NCBI GenBank assembly: GCA_944323875.1
Contig: CALUUH010000001.1
Location: 62,001 to 126,000 of the forward strand
DNA: 64,000 bases
Direction of reading: 5' to 3'
From: Candidatus Gastranaerophilales bacterium
GTDB taxonomy: Bacteria; Cyanobacteriota; Vampirovibrionia; Gastranaerophilales; Gastranaerophilaceae
Of the stretch, positions 44,198 through 51,387 are shown piece after piece. Under the pieces are notes generated by a model. The model saw only the letters and a program-made list of their open reading frames with translations, was not told the DNA's origin and did no database searches. The position numbers and the translations under genes are program-made. Within the stretch, counting starts at the first letter, position 1. Each line of letters opens with the position of its first letter.

Positions 44198-44225
44198 GTG
44201 GAAGGGACGCCCCCGTTATAACCAC
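44198..44225 (+). promoter_or_regulatory. rplK leader motif (likely L1-type RNA site)
   Basis: Outer pair GTGG/CCAC encloses AAGG, a GGG-ACG-CCC hairpin and CCGTTATAA. The same layout recurs before rplA at 44675. Its place ahead of rplK fits an autoregulatory L1-binding site; this is inference. Confidence 0.45.
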
Positions 44226-44239
44226 AAAAGGAGAAAAAA

Positions 44240-44668
44240 ATGGCAAAAAAAGTAGTAGGAAAAATTAAGCTTCAAATCGAAGCCGGAAAAGCAAATCCGT
44301 CACCTCCGGTTGGTCCTGCGTTGGGTCAACACGGTGTTAACATCATGGATTTTTGCAAACAATTTAACGCAAAAACAGAATCTCAAGCAGGATATATTAT
44401 CCCGGTTGTTATTGATGTTTACGAAGACAGAAGTTTCTCATTCATCGTAAAATCACCTCCGGCTCCTGTTTTGATTAAAAAAGCACTGAATTTGCCTAAA
44501 GGTTCAGCAGTGCCTAATAAAGACAAAGTAGGTGAAATTACTCAGGCTCAGCTTGAAGAAATCGCTAAAATTAAAATGAATGACTTAAACGCAACAACAT
44601 TGGAAGCTGCTGTGAACATGATTAAAGGTTCATGCAGAGCAATGGGTGTTACAGTAAAAGCAGAGTAA
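44240..44668 (+). CDS. rplK: 50S ribosomal protein L11
   Basis: A 142-residue L11 with the N-terminal [21 protein letters not shown] signature, [13 protein letters not shown], and the C-terminal rRNA-binding domain ([34 protein letters not shown]). AAAGGAGAAAAAA precedes the ATG. Confidence 0.98.
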   Translation: MAKKVVGKIKLQIEAGKANPSPPVGPALGQHGVNIMDFCKQFNAKTESQAGYIIPVVIDVYEDRSFSFIVKSPPAPVLIKKALNLPKGSAVPNKDKVGEITQAQLEEIAKIKMNDLNATTLEAAVNMIKGSCRAMGVTVKAE

Positions 44669-44674
44669 TTAAGT

Positions 44675-44717
44675 ATGGAAGGATAATTTATCAAACGATA
44701 AATTCCGTTACTACCAT
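44675..44717 (+). promoter_or_regulatory. rplA leader motif (likely L1-type RNA site)
   Basis: ATGG/CCAT outer pair, AAGGA, a stem AATTTATC-AAAC-GATAAATT, then CCGTTACTA. Shares TGGAAGG...CCGTTA(Y)(W)ACCA with the element before rplK, while the inner stems differ completely, which supports a conserved internal-loop RNA. Confidence 0.5.
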
Positions 44718-44731
44718 GAAAGGACTAAAAA

Positions 44732-45457
44732 ATGGCTAAATTAACAAAAAAACAACAAAAAATGCAGCAAATGCTGGAAGGATTTACTCAACCGGCTACT
44801 GCTGTTGATACAATTAAAAAATTGAAAGAAATTTCTAAAGAAGTTTCTAAATTTAATGAAACAGTTGAATGCCACATGAGATTAGGTATTGACGTAAGAC
44901 AAGCTGATCAACAAATTCGTTCAACTGTTGTATTACCGGCAGGCTTAGGCAAAACTGTCAGAGTTTGCGTTATAGCAAAAGGCCCTAAGGCAACTGAAGC
45001 AAAAGAAGCAGGTGCTGATTTTGCCGGTGCAGAAGAAATTATTGATAAAATTTCTGACGGCTGGTTTGAATTTGACACTTTGATCGCAACACCTGATTGT
45101 ATGGGTATGCTCGGTAAATTAGGCCGTGTGTTAGGACCTAAAGGCTTAATGCCAAACCCTAAAACAGGTACAGTTACAATGGATATTGCTAAAGCTGTTA
45201 AAGATGCTAAAGCAGGTAAAGTTGAATTCAGAGCCGACAAACAAGGTATGATTCACTGCCCTATCGGTAAAGTTGAATTTTCTGAAGAAGACCTTATCAA
45301 AAACTATGCAACTTTAGCTGATGCAGTTTTGAGAGCAAAACCGGCTTCTGCAAAAGGTACTTTTGTTAAATCAGTTTACCTTGCAACAACAATGGGACCT
45401 GGTTTAAAATTAGACCCTAAAACTTTTGCAGCAGAAGTAAAAGAACTTGTTTCATAG
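44732..45457 (+). CDS. rplA: 50S ribosomal protein L1
   Basis: A 241-residue L1. [45 protein letters not shown] and [19 protein letters not shown] are standard. The operon normally continues with rplJ-rplL-rpoB, but here a terminator and tmk follow, so those genes must be elsewhere. Confidence 0.98.
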   Translation: MAKLTKKQQKMQQMLEGFTQPATAVDTIKKLKEISKEVSKFNETVECHMRLGIDVRQADQQIRSTVVLPAGLGKTVRVCVIAKGPKATEAKEAGADFAGAEEIIDKISDGWFEFDTLIATPDCMGMLGKLGRVLGPKGLMPNPKTGTVTMDIAKAVKDAKAGKVEFRADKQGMIHCPIGKVEFSEEDLIKNYATLADAVLRAKPASAKGTFVKSVYLATTMGPGLKLDPKTFAAEVKELVS

Positions 45458-45471
45458 TGAATAAAAATCAA

Positions 45472-45506
45472 AGAGGCGTGAGGAATTATCCCGCGCCTCT
45501 TTTTTA
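45472..45506 (+). terminator. Terminator after rplA
   Basis: AGAGGCG (45472-45478) pairs with CGCCTCT (45494-45500), followed by TTTTTT. Confidence 0.85.
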
Positions 45507-45535
45507 GTAATTTTGGAGAAAAAGGGAGCTTCACT

Positions 45536-46150
45536 TTGGTTAAAAGAGGTTATTTTATAACATTTGAGGGCGCTGACGGCTGTGGTAAGACAACACAGTT
45601 AGAATTGTTGGCGGACTACTTGAAAGAAAAGAATAAAGAGGTGATTATAACAAGAGAACCCGGAGCCAAAGGATTAGGAGAAAAAATTCGGGAGATCTTA
45701 TTGAATTATGACGGTGAAGTTTCCGACAGATGCGAATCGTTTCTGTTTCTGGCGGACAGGGCACAACACATAGATATGATAGTAAATCCGGCGGTTGAAG
45801 CCGGCAAAATTGTGCTTTGCGACCGTCATATTGACAGTTCCGTGGCATATCAGGGGTATGGCCGCGGATTGGATATTGAGCAAATTGACAGATTAAACAT
45901 GCTTGCAACAAACGGCAGACGCCCTGATTTGACGCTTGTGTTTGATATAGATGTGGAAACATCTATGAAACGTGTAGGTAAAGAAAAAGACCGTATGGAA
46001 AGCGCCGGAGTTGAATTTTTCAACCGCGTGCGTAAAGGATATCTGGAACTGGCAAAACAAGAACCCGAACGCATTCGGGTTCTTGATGCGACAAAATCTA
46101 TTGAAGATATACATAATGAAGTTGTGAAAATAATTTCGGAGTTTGTTTAG
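45536..46150 (+). CDS. tmk: Thymidylate kinase
   Basis: A 204-residue dTMP kinase starting at TTG 45536 with GGGAG about 8 bp upstream; no nearer ATG fits. ITFEGADGCGKTTQLELLADYL is the P-loop, REPGAKGLGEKIREILL the DR(E)P-type motif, and DRHIDSSVAYQGYGRGLD the substrate/lid area. Converges on the pseudopilin at 46197. Confidence 0.96.
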   Translation: MVKRGYFITFEGADGCGKTTQLELLADYLKEKNKEVIITREPGAKGLGEKIREILLNYDGEVSDRCESFLFLADRAQHIDMIVNPAVEAGKIVLCDRHIDSSVAYQGYGRGLDIEQIDRLNMLATNGRRPDLTLVFDIDVETSMKRVGKEKDRMESAGVEFFNRVRKGYLELAKQEPERIRVLDATKSIEDIHNEVVKIISEFV

Positions 46151-46196
46151 TTGAACAGAAAAAAAGTCAGCTTGACACCTTGACAACAATGAAAAA

Positions 46197-46985
46197 TTAA
46201 AATTTTAGCGGGTAATCGTCAGGAATTTTCCAACCGTTCATTTGGATTAACTTTGTACAATATGCTCGTTCGTTAGATACAGCTTCTTTACAGCCTATGG
46301 CATTATCATTTTTAAGGTTTTCAACTGTACCATCCCATCCTTGTAGATATGGTTCAAGTCCTTTTTTATAATGATACTTCCAGTTTACATCATCTTTATA
46401 TTTTTCATACGGCCAGAAGTGAAATGTAAAATATTTTATACCTGAGCTTTCTCGAGGGTTTCTGTAACTATCATTTTCTTCATCATACACAGGAAGTGAA
46501 TAGTCACTGGCATTTGGCCAAAATTGAAAAGAACCGCTGCTCATTTTACATAAACTACCGTCTGAAAAATATACAATAATTGTAGAAGTTGTATCAAATA
46601 TTTTATCGGTTGTTACGTAATTATACTTAAGGTAAGGTTTAAAATATTTCTCAAACCAAATAAGTTGATTTACGCTGCCTTCAGTTGCGACACCGTCAAG
46701 TTCATCCCAATATTCTTTAGGTCCGTTATCTATTTCAGACAACTGTATTGCCTGATTCATTACTGAATAAAATTTTGCGAGTCGTGTTTCTACAATTTTC
46801 TTTTTGTATGATTGAACCAAATTAGGTATAGTTAAAGCCGCAACAATGCCGATAACCGCCAGAGTAATCAAGATCTCGGCTAGAGTAAAGGCGGCCTTCT
46901 GGGAAGTGATTAAGAATTTACATGAGGCTGGCTCTGCGGCTCCGGAACAGGGTTTGTCATTGTAAAAATTCTCATTCTTGTTCAT
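46197..46985 (-). CDS. Type IV pseudopilin with 32-residue leader
   Basis: A 262-residue protein; ATG 46985 follows AAAGGAGA. The prepilin motif QKAAFTLAEILITLAVIGIV puts the cleavage site before Phe-33. The leader ends PASCKFLITSQKA, the same as the leader of the pilin at 47267. The mature part is a typical N-terminal helix (NLVQSYKKKIVETRLAKFYS) and a variable domain with several Trp and two C-terminal cysteines. It is divergent from the XRE gene at 47061 across a 75-bp operator-like gap. Confidence 0.88.
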   Translation of the reverse strand: MNKNENFYNDKPCSGAAEPASCKFLITSQKAAFTLAEILITLAVIGIVAALTIPNLVQSYKKKIVETRLAKFYSVMNQAIQLSEIDNGPKEYWDELDGVATEGSVNQLIWFEKYFKPYLKYNYVTTDKIFDTTSTIIVYFSDGSLCKMSSGSFQFWPNASDYSLPVYDEENDSYRNPRESSGIKYFTFHFWPYEKYKDDVNWKYHYKKGLEPYLQGWDGTVENLKNDNAIGCKEAVSNERAYCTKLIQMNGWKIPDDYPLKF

Positions 46986-47015
46986 ACAATCTCCTTTCAA
47001 ATTCGATGCCGGACA

Positions 47016-47060
47016 AATAGGTCACTGACTTATGCATAAGTTTAAGGCAAAATAGGTCAC
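47016..47060. promoter_or_regulatory. Candidate operator between pilin and XRE gene
   Basis: Two direct copies of AATAGGTCAC (47016-47025 and 47051-47060) flank a perfect palindrome ACTTATGCATAAGT (47028-47041). The second copy abuts the XRE start codon. TATGCATAAGTCA also occurs downstream of the 7676 pilin (about 9300). Confidence 0.5.
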
Positions 47061-47270
47061 ATGTCAAGGCTTAAAAAGTTAGGGAAAAATATAGCATATT
47101 ACAGGCAGCTAAAGGGCTGGTCGCAAGAGTTACTGGCTGAAAAAGTAGACCTCTCACGCGAGTACATAACCCGCGTGGAAAATGGTCAAAAAAATATAAG
47201 CCTGAAAAAATTATTCGCAATTGCCGATGTTCTGGATGCAAAATTCTCCGATTTGACGAATTTTGACTAA
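47061..47270 (+). CDS. XRE-family regulator
   Basis: A 69-residue single-domain helix-turn-helix protein: NIAYYRQLKGWSQELLAEKV, DLSREYITRVENGQKNISLK, then LFAIADVLDAKFSDLTNF. Typical SinR/XRE spacing. It is divergent from the pilin at 46197 and its stop overlaps by 4 bp the end of the convergent pilin at 47267. No ribosome binding site precedes the ATG, so the mRNA may be leaderless. Confidence 0.85.
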   Translation: MSRLKKLGKNIAYYRQLKGWSQELLAEKVDLSREYITRVENGQKNISLKKLFAIADVLDAKFSDLTNFD

Positions 47271-48307
47271 TCACACTTTTGTTTACCGGTCCAGCTCAAA
47301 TCATTACAGTGTAGATAATCCATATTACCCTTTTCTATTACCCAGGCTGTGCAGCCATAGCCGGCATCTTCTGATGTGGATGTTCTATTACAATTATTTT
47401 CAAATGTTCTACTACTACTTGGTTCTGTTTTTCCTCCAATTGGCATTATATTATTGGGGTGTATATAAAAATAAAAAATATCTTGTCCAAAAGCATTAGG
47501 CGGTTGCTTAATTCCATTAATATCAATAGCAAAATCACTACATATATCATTCTTATTGGTACAACTAGCCGAATTAACCCATCCACCAATTAAGACCATG
47601 CCGTTATTTAAGGTTATATTAGGAACATTATTGATATCAGACCTTCGCTCTTCACCGTTCAAATTATAATACGCTTTTATTCTGGTACAATTATTTTGCT
47701 CTGGCATACATTTTTCTGTTATATTCAAATTTTTACCTATTTTTTCCCATAGTAATGACATATCATATATCGCGGTATCATTGAAATGGAGATTTCCGTC
47801 TTCATCAGTTTCTACAATACCTGTTTTGTAAAACCCCCAGTTATCAAAATCGCCATTCTCTAACAGAGCCATTTGATATGCAGAATTAATTATGGAATAA
47901 GCTTTTCTAAGTTTCGTCACAGTAACCTTTTCTTTGTATTTCATGACCAGATTAGGTATAGTCAAAGCCGCAACAATACCGATAACCGCCAGAGTAATCA
48001 AGATCTCGGCTAGAGTAAAGGCGGCCTTCTGGGAAGTGATTAAGTGACTAAGTGATTGAGTGATTAAGAATTTACATGAGGCTGGCTTTGCGGTTTTGTG
48101 ACGGGTTTTGTCATAAATTATTGTTGACCGTACTTCTTTAGCGGTCTCCAAAGTGGTAGAGCGGACCTGTCCGCCTTTAGCGGGCACCTGAGTGGTGGTG
48201 CAGGCTAGCCTGCCTTGTCCACTCACCTTACTCACTCTACTCACTTCACTCACTTTTAGTTGTAATGTATTGTCGTTGCGACGCATAGACTTCTCTTTTT
48301 TATTCAT
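47267..48307 (-). CDS. Type IV pseudopilin with repeat-derived leader
   Basis: A 346-residue protein; ATG 48307 follows GGGAGGA. The prepilin motif QKAAFTLAEILITLAVIG lies at residues 93-110. The leader contains KVSEVSRVSKVSG (9-bp repeat), GRLACTTTQVPAK, GGQVRSTTLETAKEVRST and KFLITQSLSHLITSQ, all matched in other leaders or intergenic repeats. The mature domain has several Cys (CMPEQNNC, CTNKND, HCNDLSW) suggesting disulphides. Transcribed from its own promoter, divergent from the XRE gene at 48438. Confidence 0.85.
   Translation of the reverse strand: MNKKEKSMRRNDNTLQLKVSEVSRVSKVSGQGRLACTTTQVPAKGGQVRSTTLETAKEVRSTIIYDKTRHKTAKPASCKFLITQSLSHLITSQKAAFTLAEILITLAVIGIVAALTIPNLVMKYKEKVTVTKLRKAYSIINSAYQMALLENGDFDNWGFYKTGIVETDEDGNLHFNDTAIYDMSLLWEKIGKNLNITEKCMPEQNNCTRIKAYYNLNGEERRSDINNVPNITLNNGMVLIGGWVNSASCTNKNDICSDFAIDINGIKQPPNAFGQDIFYFYIHPNNIMPIGGKTEPSSSRTFENNCNRTSTSEDAGYGCTAWVIEKGNMDYLHCNDLSWTGKQKCD
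48026..48256 (-). repeat. Repeat modules inside pilin leader
   Basis: Contains the 8-bp tandem GTGATTAA/GTGACTAA run (48037-48070 on the plus strand), the CAGGCTAGCCTG and GCGGACAGGTCCGC palindromes and the GTGAGTnnn 9-bp repeat. The same pieces recur at 7709-8140, 62280-62496 and in non-coding DNA at 61260 and 63558. Confidence 0.7.
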
Positions 48308-48324
48308 ATATCCTCCCAAAATAA

Positions 48325-48369
48325 GATGTTATACATCAGTATATTACATAATAAAATCACTTTTGTCAA
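48325..48369 (-). promoter_or_regulatory. Pseudopilin promoter with operator-like repeat
   Basis: Minus strand TTGACA (complement 48364-48369), 17 bp, TAATAT (complement 48341-48346). GATGT-TAT-ACATC (48325-48337) sits at the expected start of transcription. A second inverted repeat TATGAT...ATCATA lies at 48375-48393. Confidence 0.6.
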
Positions 48370-48437
48370 TTAAATATGATTTTTTATATCATAACGCGTC
48401 GGGCTTGAAAATTGTAATATATTTTAAGGAGATTTTT

Positions 48438-48743
48438 ATGGATAATATTAAAGAATTGTTAGGCAGGCGAATACGTGAGTTAAGAAAAGATAAAAAACTC
48501 ACTCAGGAACAATTTGCCGAACTCATTGGTATTGAGCCGCGCAATCTTATAAAAATAGAAAATGCCCAAACATTTCCACGTATACAAACACTGGAGAAAA
48601 TCCTTGAAGTTCTGGATATCTCACCGCAAACATTATTCCGTGTTGAACATCTTGAAGATGTTTCCAAATTACGCAATAAAATAATCGAAAAACTTGAACG
48701 CAATGACGAATTAGTTAAATTAATATATAAAATGCTTTTTTGA
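48438..48743 (+). CDS. XRE-family regulator
   Basis: A 101-residue helix-turn-helix protein: RRIRELRKDKKLTQEQFAEL and EPRNLIKIENAQTFPRIQTL, then a C-terminal helix (VSKLRNKIIEKLERNDELVK). The start at 48438 is set by TTAAGGAGATTTTT; the long upstream in-frame extension is the antisense of the pilin leader. Third XRE gene divergent from a pseudopilin in this window. Confidence 0.85.
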   Translation: MDNIKELLGRRIRELRKDKKLTQEQFAELIGIEPRNLIKIENAQTFPRIQTLEKILEVLDISPQTLFRVEHLEDVSKLRNKIIEKLERNDELVKLIYKMLF

Positions 48744-48778
48744 ATGTGAGTATTAAAAAAATAAAGCGAGCACGCAAA

Positions 48779-49891
48779 TTAAACTGGTTCTACATCCGAT
48801 TTCTGAATTGAATTAATTAATTTTCGTTTATTATTTATTTTTTGTTTGAATGCATCAAAGAAAAGTTTTTTATAAAAAGGTTTAGGCCATCTGACATAAG
48901 ATAAATCATAATCAAAATCACTTAAATTAAACAACGATTGTAATATTTTAGAAGACAAACTTTTTTGAGCATAAGGATTTTCCATCAAGACAGTTTTTGC
49001 GCTGAATATGAATAATACAGCAGAAATTTTACGATTTTCTTTACGCTGAAACATACCGTCAAACTGTAATTTTGCTATCTTCCCTATTCCCTTATACCCC
49101 TCCAAAACAAGATCTCCATGTTTAGCATAAAGCGCTTGCCATAAGTTTCCGGAAAAAAATCCATACATGCCACCGGCAATAATAGGTGTTGTATGTTCAT
49201 AGTTAACGCACCACATATCATCATTTAAAAAATTTATGACAAGTATATTCATTTCATTTTCCTTTAGCTGCTTTTTACCGAATTTTATATTTGAAATTTT
49301 ACTTATACAATTTTCGGCTGCTGTTGAATATTTAGGGTTGTTTCCCATTGGAGAAATTTCCATAATATAACTTTGAACAGGAACATCAGGAGATAAATTA
49401 TTTTGAAATTTTGTCATCTCATCTTTTTGCCTTTTTGCTTCTTTTTCATTCATACTTGGCGTATTAACTTCAATATTAACTTTTTCTTTTAAATAATTAT
49501 ACATAAAATCTGAGGTCTGCTGATCTTTGACAGTAGCTACAGGTGTAAGCTCAGTTATATTATTAAAAATTGATATCGTATGTATTTCGCCTAAAATAGC
49601 ATATTTTTGTTCCGGCTTATTAGTTTTAACATAATCTTTTATTTTAGAGGTTAACCAGCTATTCCATTTTTTATCTTTTATCATTTTTTTAACAATATTA
49701 TTTAACTTGTAAACGATATGGCTGGTAGAATTATTATTCGCACGTTTTTTTAAAGTCGTAATATTATAATACTCGGTTAATAATTTACCTAGTGGATCAT
49801 TTGAATCCTCAAGTATATTTTTAAGTACATCATCATTAAATAGCTGGCTCAAATCAGAAAGCCTTGTTTGTATTTCATCAACTAAAACCAT
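48779..49891 (-). CDS. Hypothetical protein, possible nuclease-like fold
   Basis: A 370-residue AT-rich gene, second of a pair. I recognise no family. The region YAILGEIHTISIFNN ... QTSDFMYNYL ... VNIEVNTPSM has the spacing of a PD-(D/E)XK core (E, D, then ExN where ExK is usual), a weak hint only. Other notable segments are MWCVNYEHTTPIIAGGMYGF and VRWPKPFYKKLFFDAF. It follows the 49917 gene after 25 bp. Confidence 0.65.
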   Translation of the reverse strand: MVLVDEIQTRLSDLSQLFNDDVLKNILEDSNDPLGKLLTEYYNITTLKKRANNNSTSHIVYKLNNIVKKMIKDKKWNSWLTSKIKDYVKTNKPEQKYAILGEIHTISIFNNITELTPVATVKDQQTSDFMYNYLKEKVNIEVNTPSMNEKEAKRQKDEMTKFQNNLSPDVPVQSYIMEISPMGNNPKYSTAAENCISKISNIKFGKKQLKENEMNILVINFLNDDMWCVNYEHTTPIIAGGMYGFFSGNLWQALYAKHGDLVLEGYKGIGKIAKLQFDGMFQRKENRKISAVLFIFSAKTVLMENPYAQKSLSSKILQSLFNLSDFDYDLSYVRWPKPFYKKLFFDAFKQKINNKRKLINSIQKSDVEPV

Positions 49892-49916
49892 AACTGCTCC
49901 TTTGTCATTTATTTTA

Positions 49917-50549
49917 TTAATAATTTATACCTACTCGATTTTTGACAGGATGGATTACGTCAATAACATTCAAATCTCTAAAATGTGAAATAACTTTGAT
50001 ATTATCAGGATTTACAATGGTTTCTTTGGCTAGCAATGCTCCTACAATTGCCTCCAGCTGTGACATCGGCATCATATTCATAGGAAGTTCCAGTCCCCAT
50101 TCACTTCTTAACGTTTGCTGTAAAAACTTACAATCCGCCGGAGAGCGTTCTTTATAGCACGAATTGAGATGCATACTCTGACGTGTTAAATATAGTTCAA
50201 ACCGATCTATTTCTATACCTTTTTCGGTTAAAGATTTAAAATACTCAGATCCTCTGGTGGTATATCTCTGTGTCCAGTTATCTTGATTTGGTATGTGCGG
50301 ATTTGTCGCAACCATTTGATAAGGTTTAGCCAGCACTCGCCACTTTCCGTTCAGCATAGTTCTGTCCCAGGCTAGTGATACACAGATTTTTGAATACTTT
50401 AATGATGAGTAATTATCAAAAAAGTATATTATATCATTGACTTTGTACAACTTGTCAACAAGAATCAGAGTGTTGTTTTCATCCAGTATTGCAAGCCCTG
50501 AATCCATGCTTGAACCGGATGCCAAAGATAATCCTACATAATATTTCAT
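49917..50549 (-). CDS. Hypothetical protein, RNase H-like/DUF429-like
   Basis: A 210-residue protein beginning MKYYVGLSLASGSSMDSGLA, ILDENNTLILVD, typical of the first strands of an RNase H-like fold (DUF429-type). SKICVSLAWDRTMLNGKWRV and LEAIVGALLAKE fit the later acidic positions. Family assignment is tentative. It pairs with the gene at 48779 and lies next to the toxin-like modules. Confidence 0.6.
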   Translation of the reverse strand: MKYYVGLSLASGSSMDSGLAILDENNTLILVDKLYKVNDIIYFFDNYSSLKYSKICVSLAWDRTMLNGKWRVLAKPYQMVATNPHIPNQDNWTQRYTTRGSEYFKSLTEKGIEIDRFELYLTRQSMHLNSCYKERSPADCKFLQQTLRSEWGLELPMNMMPMSQLEAIVGALLAKETIVNPDNIKVISHFRDLNVIDVIHPVKNRVGINY

Positions 50550-50565
50550 ATTTGCTCCTCAAGGG

Positions 50566-50594
50566 TTGAAATTTATTTTAAATATTGTTATAAT
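50566..50594 (+). promoter_or_regulatory. Antisense promoter, copy 1
   Basis: TTGAAA (50566-50571), 17 bp, TATAAT (50589-50594), reading into the 3' end of the small minus-strand ORF, so its RNA would be antisense to the toxin-like mRNA. Confidence 0.65.
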
Positions 50595-50607
50595 ATAATT
50601 ATAGGGC

Positions 50608-50627
50608 GAGCGAATTGCACTTCGCTC
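50608..50627. terminator. Hairpin between convergent transcripts, copy 1
   Basis: GAGCGAA-TTGCAC-TTCGCTC followed on the plus strand by TTTAAATA. Identical in copy 2 at 50871-50890. Confidence 0.5.
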
Positions 50628-50642
50628 TTTAAATACCCTAGT

Positions 50643-50708
50643 TTATAGTAGTTTTAGCGCTAGTATAATAAGTAATATTATAGCTAGCGCTTTTTCACTT
50701 ACTATCAC
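50643..50708 (-). CDS. Tiny hydrophobic peptide, toxin-like (copy 1)
   Basis: A 21-codon ORF starting at GTG 50708, preceded by AAGGGGGGTGAT, an extended Shine-Dalgarno. The peptide MIVSEKALAIILLIILALKL(L) is a single hydrophobic helix with polar N-terminus and a lysine near the end, like small type I or holin-like toxins of Gram-positive bacteria. Too short for usual gene finding; the conserved layout with copy 2 is the main support. Confidence 0.6.
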   Translation of the reverse strand: MIVSEKALAIILLIILALKLL

Positions 50709-50758
50709 TTTATCACCCCCCTTCATGATAGTGCTTACGCCAATACCACTCGGGGAAA

Positions 50759-50788
50759 TAATCAGGGTATACCCTATTTAATTGTCAA
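50759..50788 (-). promoter_or_regulatory. Toxin-like gene promoter with internal palindrome, copy 1
   Basis: Minus-strand TTGACA (complement 50783-50788) and a poor -10 (TGATTAT) about 18 bp away, with AGGGTATACCCT (50764-50775) between them, where a repressor could bind. Confidence 0.45.
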
Positions 50789-50824
50789 TTTACCAACTAT
50801 ACAATATTTCATATTTACCACGAT

Positions 50825-51055
50825 AAGGGTTGAAATTTTATTCAAATATTGTATAATATAATTATAGGGCGAGCGAATTGCACTTCGCTCTTTAAATACC
50901 CTATATTTGGTTAATTTTTAAGAGTTGCTACGATAAACAAAAGCAGTAGCAGCTCTATTTTATCAATAACCATTCTATCACCTCCCTTCACGATTGTGCT
51001 TACGCCAACATCACTCGGGGAAATAATCAGGGTATACCCTATTTAATTGTCAATT
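50825..51055. repeat. Tandem module copy 2 (type I toxin-antitoxin-like)
   Basis: Second copy of the module described at 50561. It includes a plus-strand promoter TTGAAA (50830-50835), 16 bp, TATAAT (50852-50857), hairpin 50871-50890, palindrome 51029-51040 and TTGACA (complement 51048-51053), which abuts the SMR transporter stop. Confidence 0.75.
50911..50973 (-). CDS. Tiny hydrophobic peptide, toxin-like (copy 2)
   Basis: A 20-codon ORF from ATG 50973 behind AAGGGAGGTGATAGA, close to a perfect complement of the 16S rRNA tail. The peptide MVIDKIELLLLLFIVATLKN is again one hydrophobic helix with a charged end. Sequence differs from copy 1 while the flanks are nearly identical, as expected if the peptide type but not its sequence is selected. 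Confidence 0.6.
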   Translation of the reverse strand: MVIDKIELLLLLFIVATLKN

Positions 51056-51060
51056 TGCAT

Positions 51061-51378
51061 TTATGGAGTGCTCAGTCTCAACGTTACTACTCCTGCAATA
51101 ATAAGAACTGTGCCGGTAATTTTCATCAGGTTTATACTTTCATGAAAAAATAAAATTCCTATTGTTGAAATAGCGATAACTCCAACAGCACTCCATATAG
51201 CATAAGCAACTCCTACCGGAATAGTTTTCAGTGCTACTGACAAAAAGCCCAAGCACACAAAATAACAGACAAACATACCGATTGTCGGCCAAAACTGAGT
51301 CAAACCGTTTGATACTTTTATAAAGACAGTACCAAATGTTTCAAAAAGTATTGCCAGTATCAAATATAGCCAGCCCAT
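51061..51378 (-). CDS. Small multidrug resistance (SMR) family transporter
   Basis: A 105-residue four-helix inner-membrane protein: MGWLYLILAILFETFGTVFI with the conserved Glu of SMR proteins, then VGVAYAIWSAVGVIAIS and FFHESINLMKITGTVLIIAG. Exports cationic drugs or guanidinium depending on subfamily. Last gene of gyrB-adk-map-SMR, 9 bp after map. Confidence 0.93.
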   Translation of the reverse strand: MGWLYLILAILFETFGTVFIKVSNGLTQFWPTIGMFVCYFVCLGFLSVALKTIPVGVAYAIWSAVGVIAISTIGILFFHESINLMKITGTVLIIAGVVTLRLSTP

Positions 51379-51387
51379 AAAATCCTC

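Larger units (their letters stand above)
50561..50789. repeat. Tandem module copy 1 (type I toxin-antitoxin-like)
   Basis: About 230 bp repeated at 50825-51055. Each copy holds, left to right: a plus-strand promoter, a GAGCGAA/TTCGCTC hairpin, a tiny minus-strand ORF, a long Shine-Dalgarno, a structured leader, palindrome AGGGTATACCCT and TTGACA on the minus strand. Outer parts are nearly identical; the ORF part differs. Confidence 0.75.

Noticed and set aside
48192-48437. Upstream extension of the XRE gene at 48438
   Set aside because: The extra codons are the antisense of the pilin leader and intergenic DNA; a proper ribosome binding site precedes ATG 48438.
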